This document shows, piece by piece, positions 12,769-27,700 of a stretch of DNA of 64,000 bases. Where the stretch lies: contig NC_134031.1 in NCBI RefSeq assembly GCF_964204645.1, positions 4,695,001-4,759,000 of the forward strand, written 5' to 3'. The stretch comes from Tubulanus polymorphus. Taxonomy: Eukaryota > Nemertea > Palaeonemertea > Tubulaniformes > Tubulanidae. Position 1 is the stretch's first letter; each line of letters starts with the position of its first letter. Under the pieces are notes generated by a model. The model did not search any database. It worked only from the letters and a program-made list of their open reading frames with translations, and was not told the DNA's origin. The position numbers and the translations under genes are program-made.

Positions 12769-15700
12769 TAATTGAAATTAGAATAAGACTAATTTTAAAA
12801 ACTTCTTGAGGATGACCAGCAGAGCAAAACACTAGATCCACCCCTGGCATAGTAACAACGCACTACAAATCTCGCTTTTGCCGACTAAAAATATATTGAA
12901 CACCGAGGTATTTTCAAATATTTCGTTCGACCATGAAAAAATAGGAATTAAAAATAGAGTAATAAAGTTTTTTAAATCGAAAATGTCAGCGCCTTCGCGC
13001 CGGAAATAGATCTAAACACCCCTTCAGCAGCGTACGATCATTAAATCATTTCGTTGCCCCCATTTTTATCGGGAAGTTTCGTTTTTCATCATCGGAGAAT
13101 GCTACTTGAGAGTGGGCGAAGAGGTGATTAGCGCTTTTAACCACCACCTCATATACGTGGCTACCTGTATTAACCTCGTTCTTTTTTTCCTTCGAAAAAA
13201 TAAAGTACACCCGGGGAAAAAAATGCAAGCAAAAATCTAAGACAAAAACGTCATCGACTCAAACTGCGAGGATAGAAAAATACGTCCTGTTTTAGAAATA
13301 GCGCTCCGACCGCATAGTTACCGTATCTGTATCATTGGAAGCTCTTGCGTATTGTTGATAAAAGTTTCGTTCGAAATGTACTCGTTAAACCGCCGGAAAC
13401 TCTCAGCGGCCCTGGCCACCGCCGGCCATAATTTCAAGTACCAACTATATTATACGACTTTGACCGGAGAGCAACCCTTAAATCATAAACCTATACTATA
13501 AACAACATCGATGTAAAATCCCATAATTGTTGCAAGACTAAACAGTTTATTTAAATCACTAGAAATATTTCGGGTGGTTACCTGTCTAAAATTCAGGAGC
13601 CAGTAGCTTGAAAGTTGGTTAGACTTAACCAGTGGATAGTTGACATAGTGACAATTAAAAGTTCAATGTCACTATAGTATTTATCTGCTGGTTACCTTTA
13701 ACCAACTTTTAGCATTCGGCCCCTGGTAGTAAGCGGGTAGTAACCACCCTAAATATTTCTAGTATTTCAAATTAACTTTTTAGTCTTTTACAACAATTGC
13801 GGGATTTTACATGACTTAGTATCGTTTCATTACGGATTTTTTTAATCTTCCTGATTCATCAATATACATAGTCCTGACGAATAGAGCAAAATGGAAAAAA
13901 GATATCTAGCATTTTTATCAATGGCTGCTGCGTGGAGTTTGGAATAATTTTTTTCCAATTATCGAAGGTATCAGAGTTTGCATACTGAGTTGCAATACAA
14001 ATGGAACAGTTCGATTCTTAGCGAGGGCTGCGACCTGCTGTCTAAAATGATACATTTGATGAGACCGAAACTATTTCAAGTGCCTCCTCAACAAAACGAA
14101 CGAGAAAAACTGCTTTGTTAACTGCTCGTTATTATCTGTCAAAAACTGAGCAAAAACTGAACACAGCATGATCGATGCTTTTCCACGAAATAGATATAAC
14201 CCAGTGAGTTTGACATAGAAACTGTTATAATGAAATATTTTTAGAGTATAGAAGTTCTAGAAACCTAGTCCTACAAGAACAGCCGTGTATTAGACATCTA
14301 CACAGATAGCATGAGACATACCGGTATCGACTCTAATACCCAACCGGATTAAACAATGAAGAGATATAATGGGCGGATTTAGGGGTGGCGGACCGCGTAG
14401 ACTGGTCCATCCCCTTCAAAAAGTCTGGACAAATACTTTTTGCAAAGAAAATTTTAAAAGACGAAATACAAATCCAAATGGGCCCTGATAAGAAAAGCCC
14501 CTTTTTACCTCGAGTTTTAGTGGGACGGCCACCAAAACTCCCGCCAATGTTTCGCACTTGCAGCCCACGCATTGCCAAATCTGCCCTTTCCTAAGTAAAG
14601 CGCCAATTCCAATTTGAATCCGGGATCCACCCTTGGGTATACTGAAGTTATATGAACTTCTGATTAAGAAATATATCACTATGGGTATGGGTATCTATAG
14701 CAGTAGTGCTACGAAAGACACCTCTCTCTCTCTCTCGCACATTGATCCAAGGCAATTCCATATTTACCTCTTCGTCATTCTCCTCATCGGTATCCCAAAT
14801 GAACGGACTGTAACCACGACGACACGTATACGGAGCCAAACATATGAATATTTTCATCATCGTTTTTTTTTTTTGTCGCGACGTTTTTATCGACCTCGAC
14901 CGACGCGATATCGCGCCATGTATTTAGCAGTTACGAAATCAATGCGATTCTCACTCTCGCAGATGCGCGTCGTCGAATTCGCCCGTAAATCTACACCTGC
15001 CCGATATCGTATCATAACAGGGTCGGTCGATGATTCTGAATCCGATTAACCGTAACATCTAATCCATTTGAAGTGTCTTAAAAACGACGGCTAATTCATA
15101 TCAACAACTTCGATTCGAATCTAATCCAAACCAAGCGAAAACACCGGTCAAAGTCGAAGTATACTCATAACGGCGCTAGGCCCCGTAGTAGTAAACTAAA
15201 CGCGCGCGCGCGGTCAGGTCATATCAAACGTACTACTGAGATAAGTTATAAGAAATCCCCACCGACATATATATATACGCAAGAGTTCGATAGATAGATA
15301 GAAACATGGTTGATAATCTTTGGCATTGTTTTCCTATAAACTTTGGCCCGCGATGTACGACTTCTCCAGTTAAACTAATACGAACATTCGTTGCATATTT
15401 TTACATGTATAAATAAAACGAGGATGTACTGTCACAAACGATTGCCGCGATTAAAATCTGATGGCCAGACTTTCGTTATTCGCGTTTCACAAAGTTATCT
15501 CCCCGGTCGGTTTGTTGTATATCGAATAAATAAATTATCCGATGAATCATTTCTAAAACATCAAAGAGCACGAAATGGTTTTCTTTTCAACGAGAGGTGT
15601 TGATCCGATTTTGAAAATAATATACAAAATTTTCAATACATGTATTTTTATAGGCAGACACGTCAAGTTTTCAATTCAGGGACAAAAAAGACAATTTTCA

Positions 15701-18700
15701 GGGACATAATTAGGGAAAATGAAGAATTAGAATAATCTTTAGAGGAACTGTAGAAAATTGTTTCAGGAATGGCAATAGTTCTTTCAATAGCATCAAAAAT
15801 CACCTTCAGGATCCAGTTCCACAATTGTGAGTTAGAGTTAACTCTGAGTTAATGTTAGTTCCTTTTCAATGAGTTAACTCAGAGTTAAATCTTAACTCGG
15901 AACTGTGGAACTGGACCCAGGGTCCCGCCAATCAGGGACAGTTGCGGGAACTTTCCCCGACAATCAGGGACTGTCGGCCTCTCTGTCTAGGGCAGCAATC
16001 GCAGCGATCTAGAACTAGGGAATGGATTTTTTCAACGCGCTGAAGTGCGTCATTTTCTTTGAAAAGTCAATTACTAAAAAAGTACGGCGACATTTCCGAC
16101 GAACTTATAGTTTGTTTTATCGCGATCATTAACCGCTAATTAAACCGTAATCGCAGTGCGATGATATTCGATGATATTTTCTTTTCTCGTGTATATGTTT
16201 CAGATCTGTGACGTACTTTACGTGTGCATGCGCAAGGAATCGAACAACACCAAATATAGAACACTGCCTTATCAACGTTGACGAGTTATCAACTTCTAGA
16301 GGCAATAATCGTATAACATTTCAACAAACGCCGAGGGTTTATCAAGAGGCCATAATAATTAACGCGGGACAGAAGGCTCATTGTTGAAGTTGTTGTGTGG
16401 ATACTTTTATCATTACCGCTTCAGACGTTCGTTCAGATCGGATCAGACCTGCCGACTACTACTACGCGGTAAGCATTCACCGATCAATCCGGATCATCCG
16501 TTAATCCGGCTTTATATAAGAAGTCGACAACGCACAACGAAACCTAGCTTTATATAAGTTGTCGACAACGCAAAAGAAAATCTAGTTGGCGGGAGTTCAT
16601 CGTAAGCTAGGATCTGAAGCTGTTGGACTTACGCTAATGCTGCCGTTACTTTTGAGATTGCGTTAATTCAATCGCGGTATTTTCGCTGAATCATGTATTA
16701 TTTGCTATTGGCGTTGCTCGCGTTTTCGGCGGCGTCCGTGCCGAACGTCGCCGCCTACACGCACGAATTCAAGGACTACCGCGAATTTCTCAACGATCCC
16801 GAATTCAATTTCATCATGTGCCCGATGAAATGCTTTTGCGACGACGAAAAGGTCTACTGTCGCAACGCGAACTACACGCGTATCCCGCAGGAATTCAGCA
16901 AAGCGATCTCCGAACTGGCTCTGGACGGGAACCGACTACAGACCCTGACGCGCAACAGTCTGGACAGGTACCGGTACCTACGCACGCTGAATCTATACGA
17001 TAACCATCTAGATTACATCGAGCCGGGCACGTTTACGAATTTGAAATATCTGCGATACCTGAATCTAGGGCGTAATCGTTTGGAATACCTGGCTAGCAGT
17101 ATGTTTGACGGGCTGCACAAGCTGCGCACGATCAACCTTCAAGCGAACGGCCTACGCGTCGTTCCCGACGTCGTCAAATCGTTCGCGCGTCTCAACGATC
17201 TGAATCTCGGCGAAAACCGCATCGTCGAATTGCCGAAGGACACTTTCGTCAAAAATCCGAAAATCCGTCTGCTCAACGTGAGTCACAACGCGATCGCGAC
17301 GATGCACCGAGAAGTTCTGAAACCGCTGACGCATTTACGGTACTTTCTCATCAACGATAATCCGTTGGGCGACGCCGGCAGCGAGTTGGACTTGACCGCG
17401 AATCGGCGTCTGTACTTCATCGACATGTCCGATACGATGCTCCGCGCCGTCCCGAAGAATCTGCCGGCGACGCTGTTCGACTTGCGTCTGCCGCGCAATC
17501 TCATCGATTGGATCTACGTCGAAGACTTCAAAAACACGACCGCGTTGGACATTTTGATCTTGAACAACAACGCGATAACACACATCGACGACGCGGCGCT
17601 GGTCAACTCGACGAATCTACGCGAATTGTGGCTGAATCACAATAAACTACAGCGCATGCCGTCATTACCGTCTAGTCTGCGCTCGCTTTACGCCGACTTC
17701 AACGAAATCTACGAAATCCAACGCAAGACGTTCGCGTCGTGTCCGCGTTTGGAGTTCCTATCGATGCAAAAGAACAAGATTCGCGACATCGAAGCAGAGA
17801 GCTTCAAGAACTTGTCGCTGCGATCGGTCGACTTGAGCGCGAATCGAATTCTCGAGTTGAAAACGTTCACGTTCTGCGACCTGAAGAACCTCGAGAAACT
17901 CGACTTGTCGGTGAACCCGCTCGTCAAACTGGACGCGCAGAGCATGCACAACGTCGACAATCTACGCGTGCTTCAAATGGCGCGAACAAACGAGAAATCT
18001 CGACGCGAATTCGACGATGGCGGCTCCGATTTGGACATGTTGGAACGCATGGCCCATCTGACACACCTCGACTTGTTTAACAGTTCCGGAATCGCCAAAA
18101 AATGGATCGCCTCGAGAAAAGTTCTCCGAAAGGTAACGACACGAGAAATTTCCATCGATCGATTTTAGCCCCAATCACAGGGAGGTACCAACCGAAGCCT
18201 GTTTGACCAGGGCCATATTGGCCGGACCAAAAACGTCAGACCAGGCCCAGTCATGGGTCAAATTATAGCATGTGTATTGTAACTGGTTCCCAAAGTGATG
18301 CACTTTGCACTTAGTGGTTTACATGTGAACGTACTCTCTCATTAGTAGGCACGGACAGAATTCGACCTGGTCCCAATCCGTGCTAATTTGGCCCGGGGCA
18401 AATCATCTGTGATCGCGGCTTATATTGGCAGAATCATATAAAATTCAAGTGTCTCTCACATAACGCGCTACTGTTAACACTTGACACTGAGAGCCCAAAA
18501 GTTTGACCATTAAATTTATCTTTGAACTGATTATTGGAATCATAAAGTCAATCCTAGGAGGTCTATAAATTGAAACGAAACACAGGATTTCTATAAACGA
18601 TTTCTTAAAATGCACATACAATCAAACCCTCTGAATCAGCTTATCCCAGATTAAGATCTAATTGAGATATTATTGACAATCCACATATATATATATAAAT

Positions 18701-21700
18701 ATAGTGCATAAAATATGATGTTTAATCTGGTTTTTCTGACTTTCGTATATTAGCACCCATTACTGGCATAATTTCATTCAGAACTACTAGGAAACTAAAT
18801 GAATTTTGTCGGTCGCAACTAATCCAAATTAAGCGAGGTTTGCCTGTACTCATCATCTGGACTAATATAATATGCGCGGGTACGATAAACAAAATTTCAG
18901 TCATACCAATCCCTAGTTTAGGAATTGCTGATCCTTCCGATCGTCGGCAGTTTTCGGTTTCTATCACAATATTTTCATAGAACGAATATTATGTGGTTTA
19001 GTCTGGCGCGTTCTGCTAGGTACCGCCGCCGACAACGTCGTATTTTCATAACTTTTTCCTCTACGAACCTCGTATTTCATAATACATTTTTTTCCCCGAG
19101 CATCGACGAAAAAATACTACGCTATTTTGTCTACTATAACGAATCGGGTGCTGAAGTATTTCACCGTTTCCACGCCGCCATTCTAGTATATATCGAAGTA
19201 GTCAAACGATTTTACGTACTATGAACTTCTATTATGGGCAGGCAATCATTGAAATATGCACCGCGGCACTTAACACATCGGATTAATTACATTAATTTTC
19301 ATTAACCTCGTTATCTGATCGCGGTTATAAGGGCAGACTCTGATTCGCGTTTTAAAGAGACTCTCGACGAAAGTTTTATCACGGATGATGTTTATTTAAA
19401 AAGCAACTATTTCATTATTTCCGATGTGAATTCCCCTGCGTTACATATCGGCCTGAACCCAGGCGCACGTGCGTATGCAGCTACCAATAGATACTTTCAA
19501 CACACGTGAAAAAAACTTTTAAAACACTTAACGTATCCATATCAGTTTGCGGTAATGAAGATGTTAGATGAATTGAATTGAGGTTCAGTGAGACAGCCGG
19601 TGTCTTCTAATCAAACTAATTATGTGCAGTGGGTAAGCGATTAAGCCATCAACCTTATATTACAACTGGTAATCATCAATCCAAAGCTGCAATCACACGA
19701 GCATTTTTGGCACGGGTCAAATTTGCCCTGCGCCAAATTAGGCCGGAACAACCGTTCACGCCAATGCCAGAAACATCCGGGCAAGCCCGAGGCCAAATTT
19801 TGGAAAGGGTGAGAAAGTGTGAATTGCAACTGGTTCCCGAAGTGACTCATTTCGCTTTGTTTAAGTATTGTTTAGTATCGAGTGAGTGGTTTACATGTGA
19901 ACACGCACTCTAATTAAGCATGGACCAAATTTGGCTCGAGTCTGATCCGTGCCTCCATGTGATCGCGGCTAAGGATCATGGATAGAAACTCTGGCCTACA
20001 ACCTACAACATTGAGTGGGAATTCTAAAATGTATCATAAAAGCCAGTGTGTTATCTAGCTAAAATTATGAGATCCATATAGAATTTCAATAGGAACAATA
20101 TAGGAACAATATTTCGCACACTGACAAAAGCAATAATGAAACAAATCGTAATATCTTATCAGTTACATAATACAGCAATCATATCGAATATCCCAAAGTC
20201 CAGTATAAATCATGTTGCGAAATTTATACACGGAAATCTATGTTTCCAACATGAATATCTGTCAATCAGACCAGGGACATAAGGCTAAGATAAGATGATA
20301 CCGTGTTTTTCCTAATTGGCCGGGTCACTTTTGTAAACTGCACTTAAATTTGCAATCAATTCATTTCTACAATTGCTGTGTCTGTTATGGTTAACTTGAT
20401 CATGATTTTGATAAAAGTTATGTACACGGTAATAAAGGCAGCCAGGCCGAGTCAACTTTTAAGCTCAGCAGAAATGAGAAAGAAAATATCAAGGTTAATT
20501 TGCGCAAAGTGAAATAAATTTTGTCGTCGTTTCAGGTTCAAGATTTGAACTTGATGTTCAACGAACTGATAACTCTACCCCAAGACCTGCCGATGTACGT
20601 GCCTCAAATACGCAACATCAAACTCGCCGGCAACAACTGGCACTGCAACGCATCGTTAATCTGGTTCCACTATTGGATCAAACGTTTTCCGAACTTGTTC
20701 TTCGCGCGGCACCACATCGTCTGTTACACTCCGTTCAAGCTGCGTTACCGGCCGATATTCACTGTGCCCGTGCACGAATTCCGTCGCGTGAAAGGACCGC
20801 CGAGCGATAAGCCCCCATTCCCGAAATGTGACCAGTGCGACGACAACGCGGCCAAACCGGAGGAAGGTATTGATATTATCATTATAATTACCATTATTTT
20901 TTATTGTTATCATTATTATCATTATCATAGTTATAATTATCACAAATATCATGAAACTGTTATGACCATGCACGGATTGCACATGGGTCCAGTGCCTTAT
21001 AAGTTCAGCCCTCAAAGGCTTGCGCTATTCCGCATTGCAAAAATAACCTAATCTCGTAACGTAGTGACATAAAAATAAATTATCAATATCATTATTATTT
21101 CTGTAAGGATCACCGGAGAATGATGATGTTGAAGGTTCAACGACGACTGGTAAACACGGTGAGCCCGTTAAACACAGCGGTACGCGTCATGACGAGAACG
21201 AAGACATCGGCGGTCCGTTAGATCCGAGAGTCGTCGAACCGGCTACCGACCGCGACGACGGTCTCATCATCGAAACGCACACCACTAAACCGGACTCTAA
21301 ACCGGAAATCGTAAGTCGAACACGCACGAAAGATCCAGAAGAAGTTGAATCGGTGATCCATGAAAAACCAAAAGAAGATATTGAGGAAACGGCTGATATA
21401 CAAGTGGCACCCGAAGGTAACATCTCTTAATGGATTACAAATCAAACCAATAATGCTCCTGAATATGCCTAAAATGTCGAAATAAATTTCGATTTTTCAG
21501 ATGTTAAAACAACCGTACAGAGCGCACCTGAGAAACTACCCGAACAACAAACACCCGAACAAACAATTGAACTGAAGAAAACTGAAGCATCAATTGATAT
21601 AAAGGCTGATGAATCTGAAAGTAAAGCTAATATCGATGTCATAGATAAAACGAAACCGACTTCACATATAGATGTGGACAATGAAATAGCCGGCATCGAC

Positions 21701-24700
21701 GTAGATGTAAAAACTAGTGAAAATACTTCTGACGAAAAACAGAATGTAAACGTAGATATTGATGTTAAAGAAACCGTAGAGCTTAAGGGCAAAACAACGT
21801 TTAAACAGCTAGAACCCACTAAAGCGTCAATAATTAAACTCACTACTAAGATTTTAGAGGGTGATGATATGCCAAAGGTAACGAAACCTGTAAAACAACT
21901 AGAAATGGGTGAGATAACTAATGATAATGAAGTAGATGATGTAGTTAGTTCGATAGTTAATGGCCATATTATTGATGAGAAAGAAACTCCTGAAGACAAT
22001 TTGAAAGGGGAGGATGTGATAGAAAATGAGGGTGTAGAAGACAAAGACACAAAAGTAGAAAGTAAAGAAAAATCTGAAACTGAGGTGAAAAGTGATGTGT
22101 TGATTGATATCGGTAAATCTGATACTAGAGTTGATATAGATGTCATAGATGAAACTGCACCTACACCTCATACAGATATTGATATAGTGGATCAGAAACT
22201 AGAAAATGAGGGGGAAGAAGAGAAAGACACAAAAGAAGAAAGTAAGGAAAAATCGGAAACCGAGGTTAAAACTGAGGTATTGATTGATATCAATAAATCT
22301 GATACTAAAGTTGATATAGATGTTATAGATGAAACTGCACCTCAAACAGATATAGATAAAGCAGATTTAAATCTTACTGATACATCAGTAATAAATGAAG
22401 CATCGATTGATAACAATGTTGATAAATCAGATGTTACTATAGATGTTATAGATGAAATTGTACCAACATCACGTATAGATGTCGAAGATAAAATAGCTGG
22501 TATCAACGTAGATGTAAAGCCTAGTGAAATTACTTCTGGAGAAAGTCAGGGTGATAATCTAGATATAATTGAAATTGAAGGTAAAAGGAAAACAACATTT
22601 AAAGAACTAGAACCGACTAAAGCTACGATTACAAAGCTCACTACTAAGATTCTTGAGGGTAATGATTTGCCAAAGGTAACAAAACCATTAAAACAACTTG
22701 AAAAGGGTGATAAAGTAAATGAGGTGGTCGATGATAATGTAGTGAGTTCGATTGTAAAGAGTGATATCAATGAAAAAGATGAAACTTCCAAAGAAGACTT
22801 GAAAGGAGAGGATCTTATGGGTAAAGAGTTGACAAATGAGAAAGAATTCGTAGATACAAGAGAAGAGAGTAAGGTTAAATTAGAAACATATGAGAATGAC
22901 CAAGATGAGGGCAAAGTGAATGAATTTGGTGAATCTGGCTCAGGTATGGAGCCTTTAATCCATAAGGAAGAGGTTGAGATGGAAATTGATGATGGAGATG
23001 AAGAGAATAATTGGGGAGATGCAACAGAAGATACAGTTAAAGAAAAGCAATCCGAGTTCAGTAGTGGAACATTTGAAGAGAACAATAAACAGAAGCTCGA
23101 AGATAATAAAGAAAGTGAGAAAAGATTAACAACAATCGTAGAGGAGACACAGGAGAACAATCTGGAAGGTGGACAGGAAGAAAAATCAGATGAATTGTTA
23201 ACAGAGGGTACACCTATTGCCCATGTAGATTCAGATCAAGAAGAAAGCGGCGAGGCAATAACCGACGAAAGTAATGTAGCTAAGATGATTAATAAGGAAA
23301 ACGCAGTTACAGATGATGAAAACATGGACAGAAAGACCGGGTTACAGGCAATTAAAGAATTTAAAGTCGAAGATGAAAAGATAGAAGAAAAGGAACCGGC
23401 CAAAAAGACAGGATTACAGATAATCAAAGAATACAACGTTGACGAAAGTATTAGCAAGGAGAGCGAAAAACACACGCAATCATTGGAGGAAATAGAACCG
23501 GAAGAGAGAGAAACCGGACTGCAAGAAATCAAAGAATTTCAAGTAGACGAAAATATTGAGTCACCGACAGAAGGGAAAATTTCAACAACAGAAACGGGAA
23601 GTAAAACTGGAGATTTCAGAAATAAAGAAACCGGGTTGCAAACCATTCAGGAGTTCCACGTCGACGAAAACATCGACGAAACTCCTGATGACATCGACAT
23701 CATCCCAAAGAGAATGACGACGAAAACTTTGGAAAGTTCTCGAAATTTCACCACGAAAAAAGTGACGAAAGTCCTCGAAGGAAAGACATCGGTGAAACCA
23801 TCGTTCAAAACGACGAAATTCAAAACGCTCGAAGGAAAATCAACCGTTCACGGAAAGGATCATTCGACGAAGCACTTCTTGCGCACGGGAACAACAAAGA
23901 GTATCAAAAGATGGACGACGCGTAGACCAAATATGGATAGTTCACTTCATGCAATACTTAAAGGCCAAACGACACCTCCGAGGGATGATATCGAAACGCT
24001 AACTATACCTGACAAGTCGACTGTAGCCGATTCACCAGTCGATTCGAAAAACGTCGACTTGCACAAGTCCGAGGATGAGAATACTAATACAAAACAGGAT
24101 ACGACTTATCAAGAACAACTGAAGAAAGACGAACAGGTTTGGCAAATGATGGGCAAAATGTTCGGATTTTGATCGTGACGGAGTTTTAGACGAACGCGAT
24201 TGAATCATAAAATAATGAGGGTTTAACGCGTGCAAAACGACGTACTTTCAATCGATCAGTATTATATTCGTAACACCGGGGAAAATGAGATCGTCGGGAC
24301 ATTCCGAGGATGGAATTTGGTAATCGAAAATTGTATATATGAAATGCAGTTACGTAAGCGCGATATCGCTAATACCTTTCATTAACGACGCGAGATCATT
24401 CGAACAATAATACCGAGGTAACATTCTACTAAACAGACAAGCTTATATCGATATTATAGATCCTGTAATCTGGATATTATTAGTATAAGTGCTGAAATGA
24501 AACACAGTTTGTCATGCTTGTTTATTTCATATGTACATGTATTATATAGGTAGGCATATGGTTCGCATTTTTACCTTCGTACGAGATATTTCTACTAATT
24601 TCCATATGTATCTACGAAGCTGAACAGAATGTAGAATTGCTAGGTTGATTGAAAGATGAATGCTTTTAGCATAGTATATCAAAAATGACGGGGTCCGCCT

Positions 24701-27700
24701 CGTCATAATAATGTGAATTTTGCATAAAAACCTGTTTTGGGTAGTGTGTTTTCTCACAAAAAACCGCTATGATATAGTTTAATCATTTTTTGGTCATATT
24801 TCTCATGATACATTATATAAGTTTAATATTTGTGATTTTATATGTAAATACGACTTTATTATATTAAAGTTCAGAAGGTACTTACAATCTTATCTATGCA
24901 ACACTAATTAGAGCAACAAAATATCATACTTTATACACGAATGCATCAAATATATTTGCATAAAATAAAAGCTGATTTCTGTACAAAAATAAGAAAATAG
25001 TCATTTTTCTTTCATTAAAGTCCAGGCAGGGTCCCTGCAGATCAGTCATTCCTGGATATACCAGTAAGCAGTTTTAACAGGGTCCCTACAGATCAGTCAT
25101 TCCTGGATATAAGGAGTTTTAAAGGAGAAAGTTTGATATTTCAAGGAAGCATCTGCATCACTTTCATATCCCAATTACTGTAGACTCATCATAAATCAGT
25201 AACTGTTAATCTCGGAAAACCATTAATTTGATGTTTTTGTAAGTTAAGTTTTATCCGTTACCCTACCTAAACTTTATCTTATTCGGTAATCGCCTTATTG
25301 GGTTAAAAAATAATCCATGTCCCAACTATATCAATTTAGGGATAGTCTACTCACACAACTGTACAACTTCAAACTAGACCAAATTTACTATCTGCCTATT
25401 TCTCAAATTTCATGGAGTTTTAAAAGAGTTATCGGCATTTTATCTAAATTAAAGGAGTTTCAAGCAACTTTAAAAGCACTTTCCGTTTAGAAAAAGTATT
25501 TTAAGGAATCAAGGAGTCGTAGGGACCCTGTAGTCACACCTGCTCAATCTAGATTTCCTAGACTATCCGGATTGTGGTTGTGCTGGGTTCACACACACAA
25601 CTTTTTGAAGAGAAAATTGAGAAGTTGTCTCAACTTCTCGATTTCTCAACTTCTGACCCGGTTAGATAAATAAACAAAGTTGTGTCAAAATGTGTGTTCA
25701 CACACACAGCTTAATTCACACAACTCCAGCTGGGCGTAGATGCAGCAGTGCATAGAAGGCATAGAAGGATGAACAAGAAATTGCAATTTAAGCAGAAATC
25801 AAAAAGATAATTGTGATAAAACGACTTTGGCCTATCCAGCATCCATATGGATATATCATGCCCGGTGTTAGGGGATCCTGGTACCGCCTGACTCCAGAAA
25901 TTTTAAAGAGAATTCATGAGTCTCATATATCAATTATCTGATAGACATGCGATTGATGAGATTTTAAAGGTTTATTCTTTTATTGTAGAAATTGTAGAAA
26001 TATATTGCCCTCTCTTACCAGAAAGGAAGACTATTAAAATGCGCGCGAATATACTGCATGTTGATTGGTTAGATTTCTCTCAACTCCTCGACTGAGTTGA
26101 GAGAAATAGAACATGTTCTATTTCTCTCAACTAGTCGAGACTAGAGTTGTGTCGAGGAAAATCGAGCAACTTTTTCGTTCACACACATGACTCACTTCAA
26201 AATAGTTGTCCTCGACTGTGAGTTGCTTGATTCCTCGACGAAAAATCGTGTGTGTGAACCTAGCATAAAGTTATTTATCACAGGCCAACCTGAGCAGTGG
26301 ATGAATGACATCAAGGATAATAGAAAGATCATCATCTTCTATCTATCTAGTAAGAATGTGTGTCACATGAAAAAAAGATCAACCCCATTCTTCATTAGTG
26401 CAAATATTTTCGTTACATGTACCTAGAACAACACCACGCCACTGTCTGGTAATCTTTTAAACGATTTTAAATCTATCTTTACACACCCGGCTTATATCAT
26501 CACGACAAACGCCGCACACCAAAAGCTATAAATACCCATAACCTGGTTTCATAACCCTATTTCGCCGGAATCTAAAACTAACAATCTGAAAAGATAGTAT
26601 CCCATTTCGAATCCGACTCTAAATAAAGTCAGTAGGAATTTACGAAAATTCCTAAATGATTGTCCGAACTAATTATGCCAAAGTGTAGATCATTTTTCAA
26701 ATTTGTACGTATTTACATTTCTACAACGTGTTCGCGCTGCTGTAGTTCGCCATTCAAGGATTTTTTTCTTACGCGCTCATTCTGAGTTAACATGCATTTT
26801 AGTTTAGCCTACAGACGTAAGTTTACAAACACGAGTGACTGGCTTGTTTACGAAAATTTCTAAACCAAAAAGTCTATTAAATAGTAATTACTACGAGCAG
26901 GCTATGTTTGTTTTAATGAAACAATGCCACTAACAGACAAAAGAATCGTATGAAATTTGATATACATCCCATCGCACTAGCCGTCTACAAGGCCTCCCAC
27001 AAATACCGGTATCTTTCCGGAAAAACCTATCGCGATAACGTTCGAATATGAACTAAATCTGTCCATGGTTTAAATCACGTGAACCCGCAGGAATTTCATC
27101 CATACGAGGAAGTATTTTTGCCAGACGACAAATAAACAAACATCAAACGTAGAGAAGAACTGAGCGACGAAGTCAAGTCTCCGCTCTTTCAAAAAATGAT
27201 CAAACTTTTATAGCACGTTCATTTGATGACAGCATCGCTGATAGCAACACGCCATCGAAATCTACTATCAGTAAGCTTTGAAGTTTATTTTTCATTCCGG
27301 TCTATACACTTCAGTCCGTTCATAATTTTATAGACAAAACAATCTACAAAAGTAAAGATTGTGTACATAGTTCCACCCACTTGCGCTACAACTTCCCATG
27401 GAATCTTGCCGAGGAGAGTCTCTTTTTGTGTATTATTTGTTTTATCAGCGAACTTGACTGCACTGCAGAGAACAATTCGCATGGCTTCAGTCACGTTCAT
27501 CGAAACTTAAAAGCTGATCGTTTAAAATTTGATGGATGAGACGTATACTAGAGAGTAACAGGATTACTAGAGTGCATATTGTCAGGCTACAAAAACTGTA
27601 ACCAGCGTTTTCACTGGTGCTAAAACGTCATCTAATGACTGATAGGGCTTAGCAAGTTACCAGTAATGTTGTGGTTAACGGATAAATATTTCTACCCTAA

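Noticed and set aside
14633-15049. 138-codon plus-strand open frame
   Set aside because: It starts inside a MITE end, crosses a poly-T tract and a CT microsatellite, and has no domain. The minus strand here offers a better exon candidate (14768-14860).
22546-23160. Minus-strand open frames of 200 or so codons opposite the LRR tail (also 21469-22146)
   Set aside because: These Ser/Leu/Phe-rich frames are shadows of the Glu/Lys/Asp-rich plus-strand exon; the plus frame is supported by splice phase and repeats.
24542-24757. Minus-strand 71-codon frame after the LRR gene
   Set aside because: AT-rich, lies in the probable LRR 3' UTR, and has no recognisable domain.
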